DNA of 64,000 nucleotides, taken from contig OX352773.1 in the NCBI GenBank assembly GCA_947095535.1, positions 255,463,590-255,527,589 on the forward strand, given 5' to 3'. The notes beneath the pieces are model-generated. The model saw only the letters and a list, made by a program, of their open reading frames with translations. It was not told where the DNA came from and made no database searches. This DNA is from Poecilobothrus nobilitatus (taxonomy: Eukaryota; Arthropoda; Insecta; Diptera; Dolichopodidae). Position numbers and translations under genes: made by a program. Shown here piece after piece: positions 13,001 through 24,039 of the stretch; within the stretch, counting starts at the first letter, position 1; the number at the start of each line of letters is the position of its first letter.

Positions 13001-15753
13001 AAACAAGGTTTTCTAGAGGCTCTTTCAAGTTAAATGCGGGTCTGATTATCATGTTTATAAACAGTACACAGCGATACATCATAATTAGGTTTATACCGAA
13101 TTCTGTTAAGTTTAAAACGATGCTAAATTTCACACCGCTTGGTCAGTTATCTTACCTTATTATAATACATACATATGTATGTACATTTGTATGTATTTAT
13201 AAAATTAAGTAGGTATGCAATAATAATAAAAATCAAATTCTTTCTGTTTTTTCAGAAGAAAGAAAATTATAAACAAAAATAGGCTCTCAAAATAGTTCTC
13301 AAATAGAGGAAAAAGAAAAACGTTTTTCTCTCAAAATTTAAAATTTCTTTAAACTTCAAGTACTAGAGTCGAAATATTTGCAAAGTCTGTTTTCACATAA
13401 CGAAAAATATAAGTGTTAAATTGGATTATGTTACTGTTATTAAATGGTATTAATAATTTTCTGTTTGGAATTTTGGTTTGGTGGGTCAGAAAAAATCAGA
13501 AATGCATAATATATATGTATGTATGTATGTCGCAGGAGCTTATTTAAGGCTTCAACAAAATTTCTATTTTAATTATTATGTATATCAGTACCTACACTAT
13601 AAGTATAAAATAGTAATAATAGATTAAGTAAAAACTTAACTCTATCATTATTTTTACTTTTAAAATATTTAATTTAACAGTTTTGTTTTTCATTTTATTA
13701 TAGTTACTGCTCCTGCACTTCGACCTGGTGAAGTATATTGTAAACCATCTGAATCAAATGGTTTAAAAAATCATGCAAAATTAATTAAAATATCACTTTG
13801 GAAGGAAAAAGAGGCACGAGATCAAAAATTAGATATAGATTTTTGTAATACTTATGAATATATGAAATCTCGTGTTCATGAATATTTTAACTATGATCTG
13901 GAAAGTGCTCAGTTTCAACTATCCGCAAAAATGAATAAATATATTATAGTAGTTTCTTGCGATTCATTCGAATATAATACTAGCTATAATTCAGTAATAA
14001 CACAATACAATTTAGTTGGTTCTAGAGATATACTTGTAGCTGTAAGTCAATGTTTTCATTTAGTTGGCATTCTAATGGGTGGATTATTAGCAACATATCT
14101 TTTAAATTAGTAAGTTTTTATTTCAATTATTATTTATGTATGTACATCAATATGACAAAATTTTAAATTTTTGTTTTTTAAACTTAACAGTTTTTGTCCT
14201 AGGAAAATTATGTTATTTGGTATGTTAACACAAATTGTCTGTGGTAATATGACAGGTTTTGTTACTTCTATTGAAGTGCATTCATTCTTTCGATCCCTTT
14301 CTTCTGCATGTTGTGCTCAAATGTTCACAGCTGGTGCAATGATTTGTAAGTAGTAGAATAAAATTTGGATTTTAGCTTTTTGATAATTCCTATATTATAA
14401 TTATTTTCATATCTAGTTACTGACATAACCGGTGGTAAATATCGTACAATTTGTATATGCCTATTTGATCTATTCTGGTCAATTGGTATAATTTTACTTC
14501 CGACTTTCAGTTTTTTTAATAGTTGGTCATTTGTTTATGTTGGAATTTCATCTCCAACTATTATTTTAGTTTTTTTATGGAGGTGATTATTAAAGTTATG
14601 AAAATTTGAAATATTAAAACTTTATTTAAAATATATTTTATTGTTTAGGTGGATTCCAGATTCACCACGTTGGTTATTAAAACAAAATCGTATAGAGGAG
14701 GCAAAAGAAGTTTTAATGCAATGTGCGAAAGTTAATGGTACTGAAAATCAACTTCCAATTGATTTGGATAAACAATTAAAACAACAATCAATCGATTTAA
14801 TAAATGCACCTCCACCAGCTGGTTGGTGGACATTATGGAAGGGTAAAAAAGCTGTTTCACATATGATTTGTGTACATTTAGCATGGTCAATTTATATGAT
14901 TTTATTTTTCGGAATGTTATTAAATATAAGAGTTTATTCACGTGAACATTTAGAAATTAATACAGCAATTGCAGGTTTTAGTGAAATGATTGGTATATTT
15001 ATTGGTTTATTTTTAATTTTAAAAACATCTTTTAAATGGCAAATTACTGGAATATTTAATATTATTGCTGGTAGTATAGCATATTTAGCATGGATAATTC
15101 CTCCAAAATGTATGTTTTAAAAAACAAAAATAAAAAATTTGATTATCCAAAATATACTTACATACATATTACCATATTACATACATACATATACAAAATT
15201 TTTCTAACATACACCCTTATTGTTAAAAAATATATGTACTTGATAAAAACAAGCTTATAAATCAAATAGGTACTATATGACTATATTCACCAAAAATCAT
15301 AAATGTAGAAATAAAATACAGATTGGGTACATTTTGACTTAAAAATTATTTTTAAAATAATTTTAAATTTACTTTTTGTTTTATAATTGTATAGTACATG
15401 GAAACAATAGGATTATATTATTAATGTTATCATCAATGATATTAAAAGTATCAACATCATGCACATTAGCAATATTAATAACATGTACATCAGAATTAGT
15501 TAGTAATGAGAAGAAAAAAATATGTGCTTTTTCAACAACATTATGGACTAGAATAACATTTTTAATAGCACCTTTTTTTGGTACTTTAAGTATATTTGGT
15601 CAATTAATACCACAAACTGCAATGGCAACAATTGGAATTATTGGTGGAATTTTAACAGCATATATAAATAGCCCAAGAACAATACAAAAACAACCTAGAG
15701 TAAATTCAATTTTACCTTCTGATGAAAATCATGATGAAAAACGTTTTAATTAA
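10052..15753 (+). CDS. Organic cation/anion transporter-like protein (SLC22 family, MFS)
   Basis: Six exons: 10052-10175, 13704-14109, 14191-14345, 14417-14582, 14649-15109, 15395-15753. All junctions are GT..AG and all phases join, giving 556 aa, the usual SLC22 length. The product is a plasma-membrane carrier predicted to move small organic ions; the substrate cannot be read from sequence. Landmarks: WGKWQFRAIF and a first membrane segment (about 20-41), a long cysteine-bearing extracellular loop (about 43-140), a degenerate MFS loop GGLLATYLLNYFCPRK with N in place of the usual Asp, the signature WIPDSPRWLL near the middle, then GWWTLWKGKKAVSHM, SREHLEINT and IAYLAWIIPPK, and a hydrophilic C-tail. 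It belongs with divergent insect SLC22 members rather than classical OCT/OAT. The start context is TTAAATTAAATGG. Intron 1 (3.5 kb) carries microsatellites and a long hairpin. Confidence 0.9.
11906..11930. repeat. (GT)n microsatellite in SLC22 intron 1
   Basis: About 11 GT dinucleotides interrupted by GGG at either side. Nothing coding surrounds it. Confidence 0.8.
12285..12388. repeat. Long imperfect hairpin in SLC22 intron 1
   Basis: The left arm (from 12,285: TATGCATACATATAAG, later CATAAAATTTTTAGAAAT) is mirrored by the right arm (ATTTCTAAAAATTTTATG, then CTTATATGTATGCATA, ending 12,388) around an eight-base A-rich loop. One extra CATACATATAAGG unit bulges in the left arm. Such TATGTATG palindromes are common in this genome, so no function is implied. 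Confidence 0.75.
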
Positions 15754-15768
15754 TAATTTTAAGAAAAT

Positions 15769-15774
15769 AATAAA
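15769..15774 (+). terminator. Candidate polyadenylation signal of the SLC22 gene
   Basis: AATAAA 16 bases after the stop codon. It is early, and other A/T-rich hexamers follow, so the actual cleavage site is unproven. Confidence 0.35.
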
Positions 15775-17740
15775 ATTTTATTTTAAAATTAATTACATAC
15801 ATACGTATGTATGTATGTAGTTAACTAATACACATAGCCAATATGCAAATTGTAGAGCGCTCACCAAAAGATTTATATTATGGAACGGAATTTCTGAATT
15901 TCATTCACCTAAAGCGAATGACACCACTACTAAAAAAATATTTACATGCATATTTAGAAAACAAAAAAATACGAATAAATATACATAAATATCTATCGTG
16001 TTTACGTGTGACTACTGACTAGGTCACTAGGGCGGCATACGTAAAAGAAGTACAGCAAAATAATTTAAGAAATAAAATGTTTCAGATTAATGAATGTAAA
16101 AAAATATAAAACAAAAATATAATTATATATGTATGTATAAGGAATGAAAACTTTTTAATGTTATATTAAAAATGTTTTATATAATGTTTGATCTTTTATT
16201 TGTTCAGAGGATTAAAAAAAAATTCTAATGACATTTATGTTATCTCTTTTCACATGTTAATTCGTATGATTTTCTATAGATTGGAATTCCTATTGTTTTG
16301 CCCGTGCGCAGCAGATATGTATGAATATAAAATACCAAAAATATGTGGTGTGTGGCATTTCGCGCACATTTCTCTTAAACAAAAGTGATGAGCTTCCGTA
16401 TACTAAAATAGTTGAATTCCGTGTGAATCGTTCAATTCTCGAAGTGACATGTATTTTTTGCGAAATGCTTTTGGGGTATTATGTATGATGCTGTATCATA
16501 TTTCGAAAGGACAGAAGTCCATGATGGGGTGATGAGATTATGACACATTTAAAACAACCTAAATAAATTAAAAACGATTTTTTTTATTCATTTTAAGGAG
16601 GTTTTAATTTTTTTATATGTAAAGGAAATAACAAAAAAAAGTAAATTAGGAACTTTTTGGAAAACAATATAAAGCTAATTTCTTAATATATGTTTAACCT
16701 ATTTTGCTTACATAAATAGTCGGGAATAATTATTAAGTTCATGTTTGTATTATGGTTCTTGTACTGAAAGCTATTTTTTTTCTTGTTTTCTTAAATAAAA
16801 TTGTTTTTGAAAGACTAATTTTAAAATGCCATATAGAACAGAACTTGAAATACTTTTGTATCTCCAATTTTCAATCAAGCATTGGACCTTATGTTCCTAC
16901 TTTAAATATTATGCCGAATTTCTTAAATATATCAATATATTGTTCTGTTTGTGTAACGGCTTGTACAATAAGAAAATTAAAGATTAAGTTCGTCTAGAAA
17001 TGGTCTAGAATAATTGACTGGTTGTACAGGAAACTTTAGACAAGATATTTTTAATTTTTGCATTCAAACTAATTGGACATTTTAAAGTTTTGAAATAGAA
17101 TACTGAAATACTTTTAAAATTTTTGACTGTGAAACAATTGGATATTTTTAATTTTTATTTTTAAATGATAAGGAGCTTCATTAACTTTTGCTTTTAAGCA
17201 TAAATTTTAAGTATAAAAAGCAATGGATAATTAGACTTTTAGTACTTTTACTTCGCCCCATATCCCTCAGCTCTTATGATCTAGTTAGTCCTCATATTTG
17301 TCACAGCTGCTTATGAAAAGATTTATAGTGATACTGAACTAAAGCTTTAAATAATTTGAATCATGAAACATCGTCCAGTACTTACTTACATGACAAAACC
17401 AAAAAAAAAAGAAAATAGTTAAGAATGGTGTTTTAATAAGTTTATGTAGCTCTTTTGTTTGAGATATTCCTCACTTCCCTAGGAATAATATTCGTCTTTA
17501 AGATATTTAATTGTTATTATGTCGTTTAAACCAGTATACATAAATTTTCAGCGTTTATAACAAAAGGAAGTATTTTTAAATTCTATAGAAATACGATTTA
17601 AATTACGCAGAAATAAAGTTTTGCATAGAATACAAACATAAGATCAAAGTCTATAAAAGAAAAAAAATAACAAATTAAAATAAATGTTTATTTGAGAAAT
17701 TTAATGTTTAATAGAAAATGAATGTTTAATAGCGAGTGTT
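15775..17740. other. Gene-free AT-rich spacer
   Basis: Contains a TACATACGTATGTATGTATG microsatellite near 15,795-15,820. Several short open stretches (for example 16,188-16,388 and 16,752-16,997) show no domain, no codon-composition contrast and no splice context, so no gene is called. Confidence 0.5.
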
Positions 17741-17760
17741 GCGCTACATAAAATTTTCTT

Positions 17761-18169
17761 CAAGTTATAATCACGCGACACTACACGCTTGACATTTTAT
17801 AAAAACATAAATAATTTGTAAACTGAAAGATTTAAATTTTGTAAAGTTAAAAAAAAATTCAAAAATTCAATCAAAATGATAAATTTTTCCTCCAAATTAT
17901 CCATTTTATTTTAATTATTATTTTTTTCACTAATTTTTATATTGTGTTGACTTTCGGCTTTTCTTTTGATTTTGAAATTTGATTGTTGTTTTTGTTTTTC
18001 ATTCACAACGCGCGCAAATTTAGAACAATTTTCTATTTTAGAAAAGCGTGGCGCGTTGCTACAACGTTGCTATATCATTATAACTTGAGCCATTTAAACT
18101 TGTGTATTCTACTTTAAATGTCATCGCGCCTCAAGCGTGTAGATTTAACAACGCGTCATTATAATTTGG
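17761..18169. mobile_element. Inverted-repeat element (MITE-like)
   Basis: The left arm 17,761-17,796 (AAGTTATAATCACGCG, then TACACGCTTGACATTT) is matched in inverse by 18,116-18,169 (AAATGTCATCGCG, CAAGCGTGTAG, CGCGTCATTATAATTTG). A second inverted copy of the TTATAACTTGA portion lies at about 18,075-18,090, so the ends are compound. The interior is non-coding. Exact termini and target duplication are unresolved. Confidence 0.55.
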
Positions 18170-19334
18170 CCTTTAGTTGAAAACTATTCTTAATTTCTGA
18201 CTTCCTTATGTAAATGAGATTGTTACACATTAGTTGAAATAATAGATAGATTACTAAAACAAATTAACCTTAACCACCATTTCTATGACAGTCCCAATCA
18301 TAAGTCCAAATCATAATTTACAGAATTTCAAGAATTATTTTGTACAAAACTATACACATTTCTTCAGCACAATGCAACACGATGGCTTTCACGATAAGTA
18401 TTTAAATTAAAATATATTTTAAATATATGTACATATATAATTAATTGTAAAATCGTAATAAACACTTTTTGCAGATTTTAAAGTCATAAGTTTCGTAAAA
18501 TATTTTTTGTATCAACTATCTAGTAGTTATACAAAAGTTAGTCTATTTTTTGGTAGATATTTTTTTTTATGTTTGTTTAGTCAGTATAAAGAAAAAATTC
18601 AACAGTAAAATAAGTTTTAAATTAATTTTTATAAATCGATGATGAATTTGTAGCAGCTTTAGAATAATTTGAAAATGAAGAAACGGAAATTTCAAAGGAT
18701 TTGCGTTTGAAAAGAAAATTATTTAAAATATTATTTTTTATGCTGAACAAAGCACCGATTTTAATTAATATTTTTAAATTATAAAGAAAGTTATACTTAA
18801 AATAAAAACTTAAAATAAAAATTATCTCTACTTTTTTTCTTTTAAAAAATAAAAATTATTTTGCACTAAATACTTTCTTTTCCTTCTTTAACTGGTTGCT
18901 TTCGAAAATTGAACACAAAAACAAATTTCGAAATAAAAATAACGTTTTGCAGCCGTGAATAAAATTTTGATTTCAACATTACGTATGTGAAATTTTTGTT
19001 CATCGAAACATTTCGACGGATTAGTAACGATATAACGATAACCATATTAATGTTTTGGTTTTCTATTTACATTATTTTTCAGATAGCTAATAGAACGAAT
19101 TTTGGAACAATGGGTTCTACTAAAATATTTATTTTGCTATAAATGATTTTAATATAAGTTATGAAAACGAAAACATTAGCTATATATCGACAGCACTAAG
19201 TGAAAAGCTAAAATTTACTTTTTATTTTTGCAATACATATCGAAATTTTTCGTCATGATTTTGTATGAAATTTTTCTACCTCGATTAAACGCATTAACTT
19301 TAAAGTGTTGTGTTGTATGTGTTCTAACGCAGCA

Positions 19335-19497
19335 GTTCGTTTCGTTTCTTAACTCTGAATCTGAGTAGAGTTAGCTGTTAGAGCACTATATGTGTTTGTA
19401 GAAAATACATAACTAACCACTCAAACGTTAACTTTACTTTGCCATTTCGAAACGATTAGAGTAAATATCAATATAAACTGTCAAAATTAAACGGGGA
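19335..19497 (+). mobile_element. Family A MITE, copy 3 (partial, interrupted by a SINE)
   Basis: Shares GTTCGTTTCGTTTCTTAAC, GAGTAGAGTTAGCTGTTA-like text, GTTAACTTTACTTTGCCATT and TTTCGAAACGATTAGAGT with copy 1 (4,018-4,180) and copy 2. The SINE at 19,508 interrupts the similarity. Text after the SINE (19,701-19,790, including AATTGAACAATTTC) resembles the continuing copy 1 interior (TCAATTGAACTATTTCG), so the SINE landed inside this MITE. Confidence 0.65.
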
Positions 19498-19507
19498 AAC
19501 TTTATAT

Positions 19508-19697
19508 AGGGACCTCGGTGGTCTAGTGAGTAACAGCATATAAAATACGCTGTAAACACCGAGGGAGTGTGGGTTCGAATCCCACACACGTCGAAGGAGT
19601 TATTCCCCCTTACGGCATTTACAGCTGCGCCTGAACGGGAAACGCTGTGTAATTTCCTGACCACATTTATGTGGCAGAGAAATGGAAAAAAAAAAAA
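19508..19697 (+). mobile_element. tRNA-derived SINE, full length with target-site duplication
   Basis: A 190-bp element beginning AGGGACCTCGGTGG. The RNA polymerase III A box TGGTCTAGTGAG lies at 19,519-19,530 and the B box GGTTCGAATCC at 19,572-19,582. The B box sits in a T-arm hairpin TGTGGG-TTCGAAT-CCCACA. A tRNA-unrelated body of about 95 bp follows, ending ATGTGGCAGAGAAATGG and a 14-16 A tail. It is flanked by the direct repeat AAACTTTATAT (19,497-19,507) and the A-run plus CTTTATAT ending at 19,708, the signature of LINE-mediated retroposition. Box spacing fits a tRNA with a long variable region (Leu- or Ser-like), but the parent tRNA is not certain. Confidence 0.88.
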
Positions 19698-20029
19698 AAA
19701 CTTTATATACATATGCCAAACAAAGCATGGAGCCCTTAGAAGTAATTTATAAACTCAATTGAACAATTTCTTTTGGTATTATTTGAATATTTGAGTTTAT
19801 TAAAATTTGAAATAAAAAAACAACAATTGCTGCGTTATACCGCAGCTAATTTAGCTAGACCTAAATGGTTTGACGTTTGTAGCAACGGTATAACAAACAC
19901 CACATTTTTTAGCTCTAACTAGCTAAATTAGCTGAAGGTATTTAGCTCAAGCTAAATATAGATAGAGTTACGTAGCAACGGTATAAACTTCACATTATTG
20001 CTACAAAGTACAAATGTGATAATTAGTGC

Positions 20030-20593
20030 GGGCGTTTTTCTTTTTCTCATCAGATCAATGCTCAGAGCAGATGTCGAGCGCTCAGAGCAAATAATGCTCA
20101 GAGCAATCTTTTATCTGAACTCTGACCGCTCTGAGTTAAAAAAGAAACGTTCGGAGCACAAATTGTCAATTTTTATCCAAATTATTTTCTAAAGTCAGTA
20201 TTTTTTTCATTTTATTTCATTATTTTAAATGTAACAATATAGTTTAAAAGAAATTTATTTAAGAAATAAAATAAAACCAAGTTATTTTACGTAAAATTTC
20301 ATTTAATAAAATTTAAAAAACAAAACTTTAAAAAAAATTTTTATCTGTGCACGAAATTTTATTTGATGACATTTTTATTATTTTGTTCTTAATTTGACGT
20401 TATATTTATTGAAAACTCTGTGAACTCTGTGAAATCTGAGAAATTTTTACGAGCTCACAGATCGCGCTCTGATCACACTCCGAGTTAAAAAAGAAACACA
20501 AAATGGATAATCTGGATAATCTGAGCATAAAAAGAAACACAATTTTTTTGTTTGACAGCTCTGACTCTGCTCTGATGAGAAAAAAAAACGCCC
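20030..20593. mobile_element. MITE, TIR GGGCGTTTTTC..CTCATCAGA
   Basis: A 564-bp element. The left end GGGCGTTTTTC then TTTTTCTCATCAGA (20,030-20,055) and the inverse right end TCTGATGAGAAA..AACGCCC (to 20,593) are near-perfect over about 24 bp. Subterminal GCTCAGAGCA and CTCTGAC words repeat several times in both orientations, as do GAGTTAAAAAAGAAAC blocks. No coding potential. The target duplication is unclear. Confidence 0.75.
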
Positions 20594-20801
20594 AGAGATG
20601 TAATTTTTGGAATTTGCTTATTCGCTGTGGAATCCAAATAAAAATAAGTTCTTTAAAAGTAATTTTTTTGTTTAATAATATAAATAATTTTCCATTAATA
20701 ATAATTTTTATTTATTAATAAAATAATTTTCCAAAATATATGTACTATAACTCAAAATGCTTTCTTATCAAATTACTCTTTTGACATTTGTGGCTAAGTA
20801 C

Positions 20802-21265
20802 CATAGATATATTAACTAATAGATAGGCAGTGAAGAAAATATTTTCAGCCAACTTTGAGAAACAGTTGAGTGAACCGTGCGTATGTATTAGTATTACTTT
20901 AGTTTCCTCAGAAATAGGTTCTTAAAAGGTGAAATAATTTCATTTCTAATTTTTAAAAGAATTTTATCACCTACTTTGTTACTTTACAAGTAGTTAAAAT
21001 TTTGAATAATTAAATTAAATTTTAATTTTAAAAGCAAAATATATCAATTATTAGGTAAAATAAAAACTTAAAATCTCTGAATGAAACTGGTTATGAAAAA
21101 TGCTTTACAATATTTTAATAAATATAAACAGCTGAGTGAACGTAATGTATACATATTATAAAATGCATATGCAGTTTTTGACTGAATACCATAAGATAGG
21201 AATACACATAAGAAGAAAAGAAACGGCTATGCCTAATCTCCCATCTATTAGTTAATATATCTATG
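20802..21265 (-). mobile_element. hAT-like MITE with 8-bp target duplication (family B, copy B)
   Basis: A 464-bp element whose ends both read CATAGATATATTAAC then TAATAGAT inwards. It is flanked by the perfect 8-bp direct repeat CTAAGTAC (20,794-20,801 and 21,266-21,273). The 8-bp duplication and CA-initial ends place it with hAT-type non-autonomous elements. Its body aligns in reverse orientation with 6,642-7,108. Confidence 0.85.
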
Positions 21266-22406
21266 CTAAGTACGGTAAGAACACTTGCTACAATTATCAA
21301 ACTATTTTTGATGTTAGTAGCTCTAGTTAAATTAGGTACGGTATAAACGCGGCAAATGATAAGGAACTCATTACTCAGCCTCACGTCACTGTCTAAATTC
21401 AGCTAAAAGCCATATTCATAGCAGTGCTCCAAACGTCAAACCATTAGCTAGTTGTTTTAATTGATAACGTAAGGCTAGTAACTACCGGCGATCGCTGAAA
21501 ATCGTACGCGGACAATTATATATAAAATAATTTAAAAAATATTGAAAATGTAAATATGAAAATTAAAATAGTGATTGAAAATTAAATAAAATTGTAAATG
21601 TATATAGACTTATGTCCGCATTATGTTTTTTAAATTAAAATGCAGATGTCGTATATTTGACTTTAACTTCGTCAGTTGATCCGATCACGGAGCTTTTATT
21701 GATTTTTTTTCAAATCGTGAATTCAGGTTTCTATCAAATCTCTATTCTCTACACATCTTGGGAAATTTATAAATTTCCCTTTTTTGACATGTTTCAAAAG
21801 GACATTTGATAACAATCACTGCAAACATAAAGAAATTAAAACTTCGTTTGACGAGATAGTTTTTGGGAAATTTTTATGTATAATTTTATGGATAAATGGG
21901 ACATTTTTTTTAAATTACCATGGTAAAATCAAAAAGCACAAATAAGTTAGCATTTTTCGTTAACGTTTTTTGCATTATTTTAAATTATAATTATTTTGTC
22001 AAAAATTAATTATTTTACATAAAACATGATTAAAAAAAGGCAATTCAAAAAATAAAAGCAACGAAAAAATTAAAAACTACTTCTTAATAGAAAATTTTGT
22101 AGATACCATAATTAAATGTACATACATATATCGAAACAAAACCATATTAAATAGCATTAACAAAAACGCATTAGCGTTGAAAATAAAAATAAGTAACAAA
22201 GAATTAAAGTAGGAAAAAAAAAATCTTTAAATTAATCCTCTTCTGAACCCCAATCAATCGTACTTTCACTATTTATATAGTGTAAGTCTAGTGTAAGTGT
22301 AGTCTAAGTCTGTCGTTTGATTGACGAATGCATTGTTCTTAAAATCATCATCTTCAATTTTTTCTAAGGGACTCACACATTTTTCCCAGTCTTTTTGTGT
22401 AATATT

Positions 22407-22825
22407 GGTCGCGTTCAGTAGCATCTAGCGCTACAAAAATATGCAGTTCTCGACAAAATTTTCTACTGAACGATTTTTTTATCTAGCGATACATGAATTT
22501 TGCAGCAAGAAAATTTTACGCTAAATTATGTAACGACTTTTTATTGACGTTTATGTCTTCACATTTATTGTCAAAAATTTTTGTTTACAAAATTTTGTGA
22601 GAATTTTTGGATTTGAAGTTTTTTTTTTTAAATTTATAAATTGAGAGATAAAAAATATAAGATTTAAAAAACAAAAATACGATTTAAATAAAATAAAATT
22701 ATACGAAATGTCACACAAAATTAAATGTTATTTAATTTTGCTGCAAATCGTTCAGTACAAACATGCAGCGCTAAATGCTACACCGCAGCAATTCAGTATA
22801 GCGCTAGATTCTCCTGAACGCGACC
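22407..22825. mobile_element. MITE, TIR GGTCGCGTTCAG
   Basis: A 419-bp element. The left end GGTCGCGTTCAGTAGCATCT (22,407) and inverse right end GGTCGCGTTCAGGAGAATCT (22,825) both continue to AGCGCTA. Subterminal GCAGC and CGTTCAGTA words recur. ATT directly abuts both ends, compatible with a 3-bp target duplication of the PIF/Harbinger type, though three bases prove little. Non-coding. Confidence 0.8.
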
Positions 22826-23491
22826 ATTAATTCATCTATTTCATATTTTTTTCATGTTCTTATTTTTATTCACTAAGTCAAGAAAATAAAAATTAAGAAC
22901 ATGAAAAAAAATATGTTTGAAATTTTATTTAAAATATTTTTCAAAATATCGACAAACAACAAAAATTTTGTTTAGAATTTTTGAAAAAATCGTACACATT
23001 TTTCTATTATTATTTTGGACTTTTAACATAAATCAAAACGTCTTCTTTTATTTTCTAGCGACATTTTCTCTTCTAAAATTTTTTGCAATGCAACTCTGTT
23101 TTTGAAAAGAAAAAGATTCATCTTAAATAAATTATCTAATAACAACAACAAAATATGTACTTTTATTTTGTAAGTTGTCAAAATATTTATAAAATTTTTT
23201 TTAAAAATCTCTTGAATAAGTTTTCTTTTTATAAATATTTTCTACACCAAAAATTAGAATTTTTGATTCGAGGATGTCCAGGGTTATTTAACGGAAAAGT
23301 GTTATAGAAATCGGTGATAACGAAATTCTGTAAGTTTGAGTTATACATACATGCATTTAAAATTACCAACGACGAAATTAAACATACATAATTCTTTATT
23401 AAATAGAATGCTCGATATACTTACACAATACAAGAAATAAATCAAACTTCCATTTCATTTTATGCCGTACTTTTATATAATTGTTTAAAAG

Positions 23492-23905
23492 TATTTAATG
23501 AATGCGTTTCGTTTCTTATTCCGACTTCCGAGTAGAGTTTATGCTTTTATAAGATTAACTACCACTACCACACTTACATCCAGAGTTAACTTTACTCTGC
23601 GATTTCGAAACGACTAGAATTAAATATGAATTTGAATTGTCAGATTGATTAGATTACAACATTTATTTATTTCAAACAAATTTTGGAGTTTTCCCTAAAA
23701 AACAAATTAGTTTTAAGAAGTATTATAGTTCAATTCAACGGTTTCGTTTACAATTATTTAAAAATGTAAGTTTATAATGTTAAAATTTTAAGTAAATAAA
23801 CATTAATGACACTTCATAAAACGTTGACATTACATTTGTAAGTTTGCAAAAATTGCAACACTCCTTAATTCTTCTCGCGAGTAGGATAAAAAAAATGAAC
23901 TCTTA
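23492..23905 (+). mobile_element. Family A MITE, copy 2 (right end lost)
   Basis: Starts GAATGCGTTTCGTTTCTTAT and follows copy 1 closely (GAGTAGAGTTTATGCTTTTA, GTTAACTTTACTCTGCGATT, TTTCGAAACGACTAGAATTA, CTTCTCGCGAGTAGGAT). The last 150 bp including the right terminal repeat are absent. The sequence changes abruptly at about 23,905 into an unrelated hairpin. Confidence 0.75.
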
Positions 23906-23912
23906 TTGGGTC

Positions 23913-23940
23913 AAACCAGACGCAAATCTGCGTCTGGTTT
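23913..23940. repeat. Perfect 12-bp hairpin
   Basis: AAACCAGACGCA, a 4-base loop AATC, then TGCGTCTGGTTT. It marks the junction where the family A copy 2 similarity stops. It may be the end of another element, because downstream text (23,945-24,035) is shared with 9,310-9,400. Confidence 0.85.
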
Positions 23941-24039
23941 CTGCAAATTTTTCTTCCGTTTCATTCCCTCTTGTCAAAAAACTAATTTTGTGGTGGGGAT
24001 TTTTGGTATTAATTTTTTAAACCAAAATTTTAGAGTTTT

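Larger units (their letters stand above)
19861..21447. mobile_element. Outer TIR element interrupted by two younger MITEs
   Basis: CTAAATGGTTTGACGTTTGT (19,861) is mirrored by the inverse of 21,425-21,447 (CTAATGGTTTGACGTTTGGA). Both ends are followed inwards by AGCA and related words such as CGGTATAA and TAGCTCTA. Between them sit the MITEs at 20,030-20,593 and 20,802-21,265. Without them the element would be about 0.55 kb. Non-coding. Confidence 0.6.

Noticed and set aside
16752..16997. 81-codon open frame between genes
   Set aside because: No recognisable domain, ordinary AT-rich composition and no promoter or splice context.
19572..19582. Functional tRNA gene
   Set aside because: Both promoter boxes are present, but the 5' end cannot pair into a normal acceptor stem, the anticodon loop is oversized, and the sequence continues into a tRNA-unrelated body with an A tail and target duplication. 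It is a SINE.
19434..19752. Open frames on both strands across the SINE
   Set aside because: They read through a SINE and a MITE fragment and have no protein-family match.
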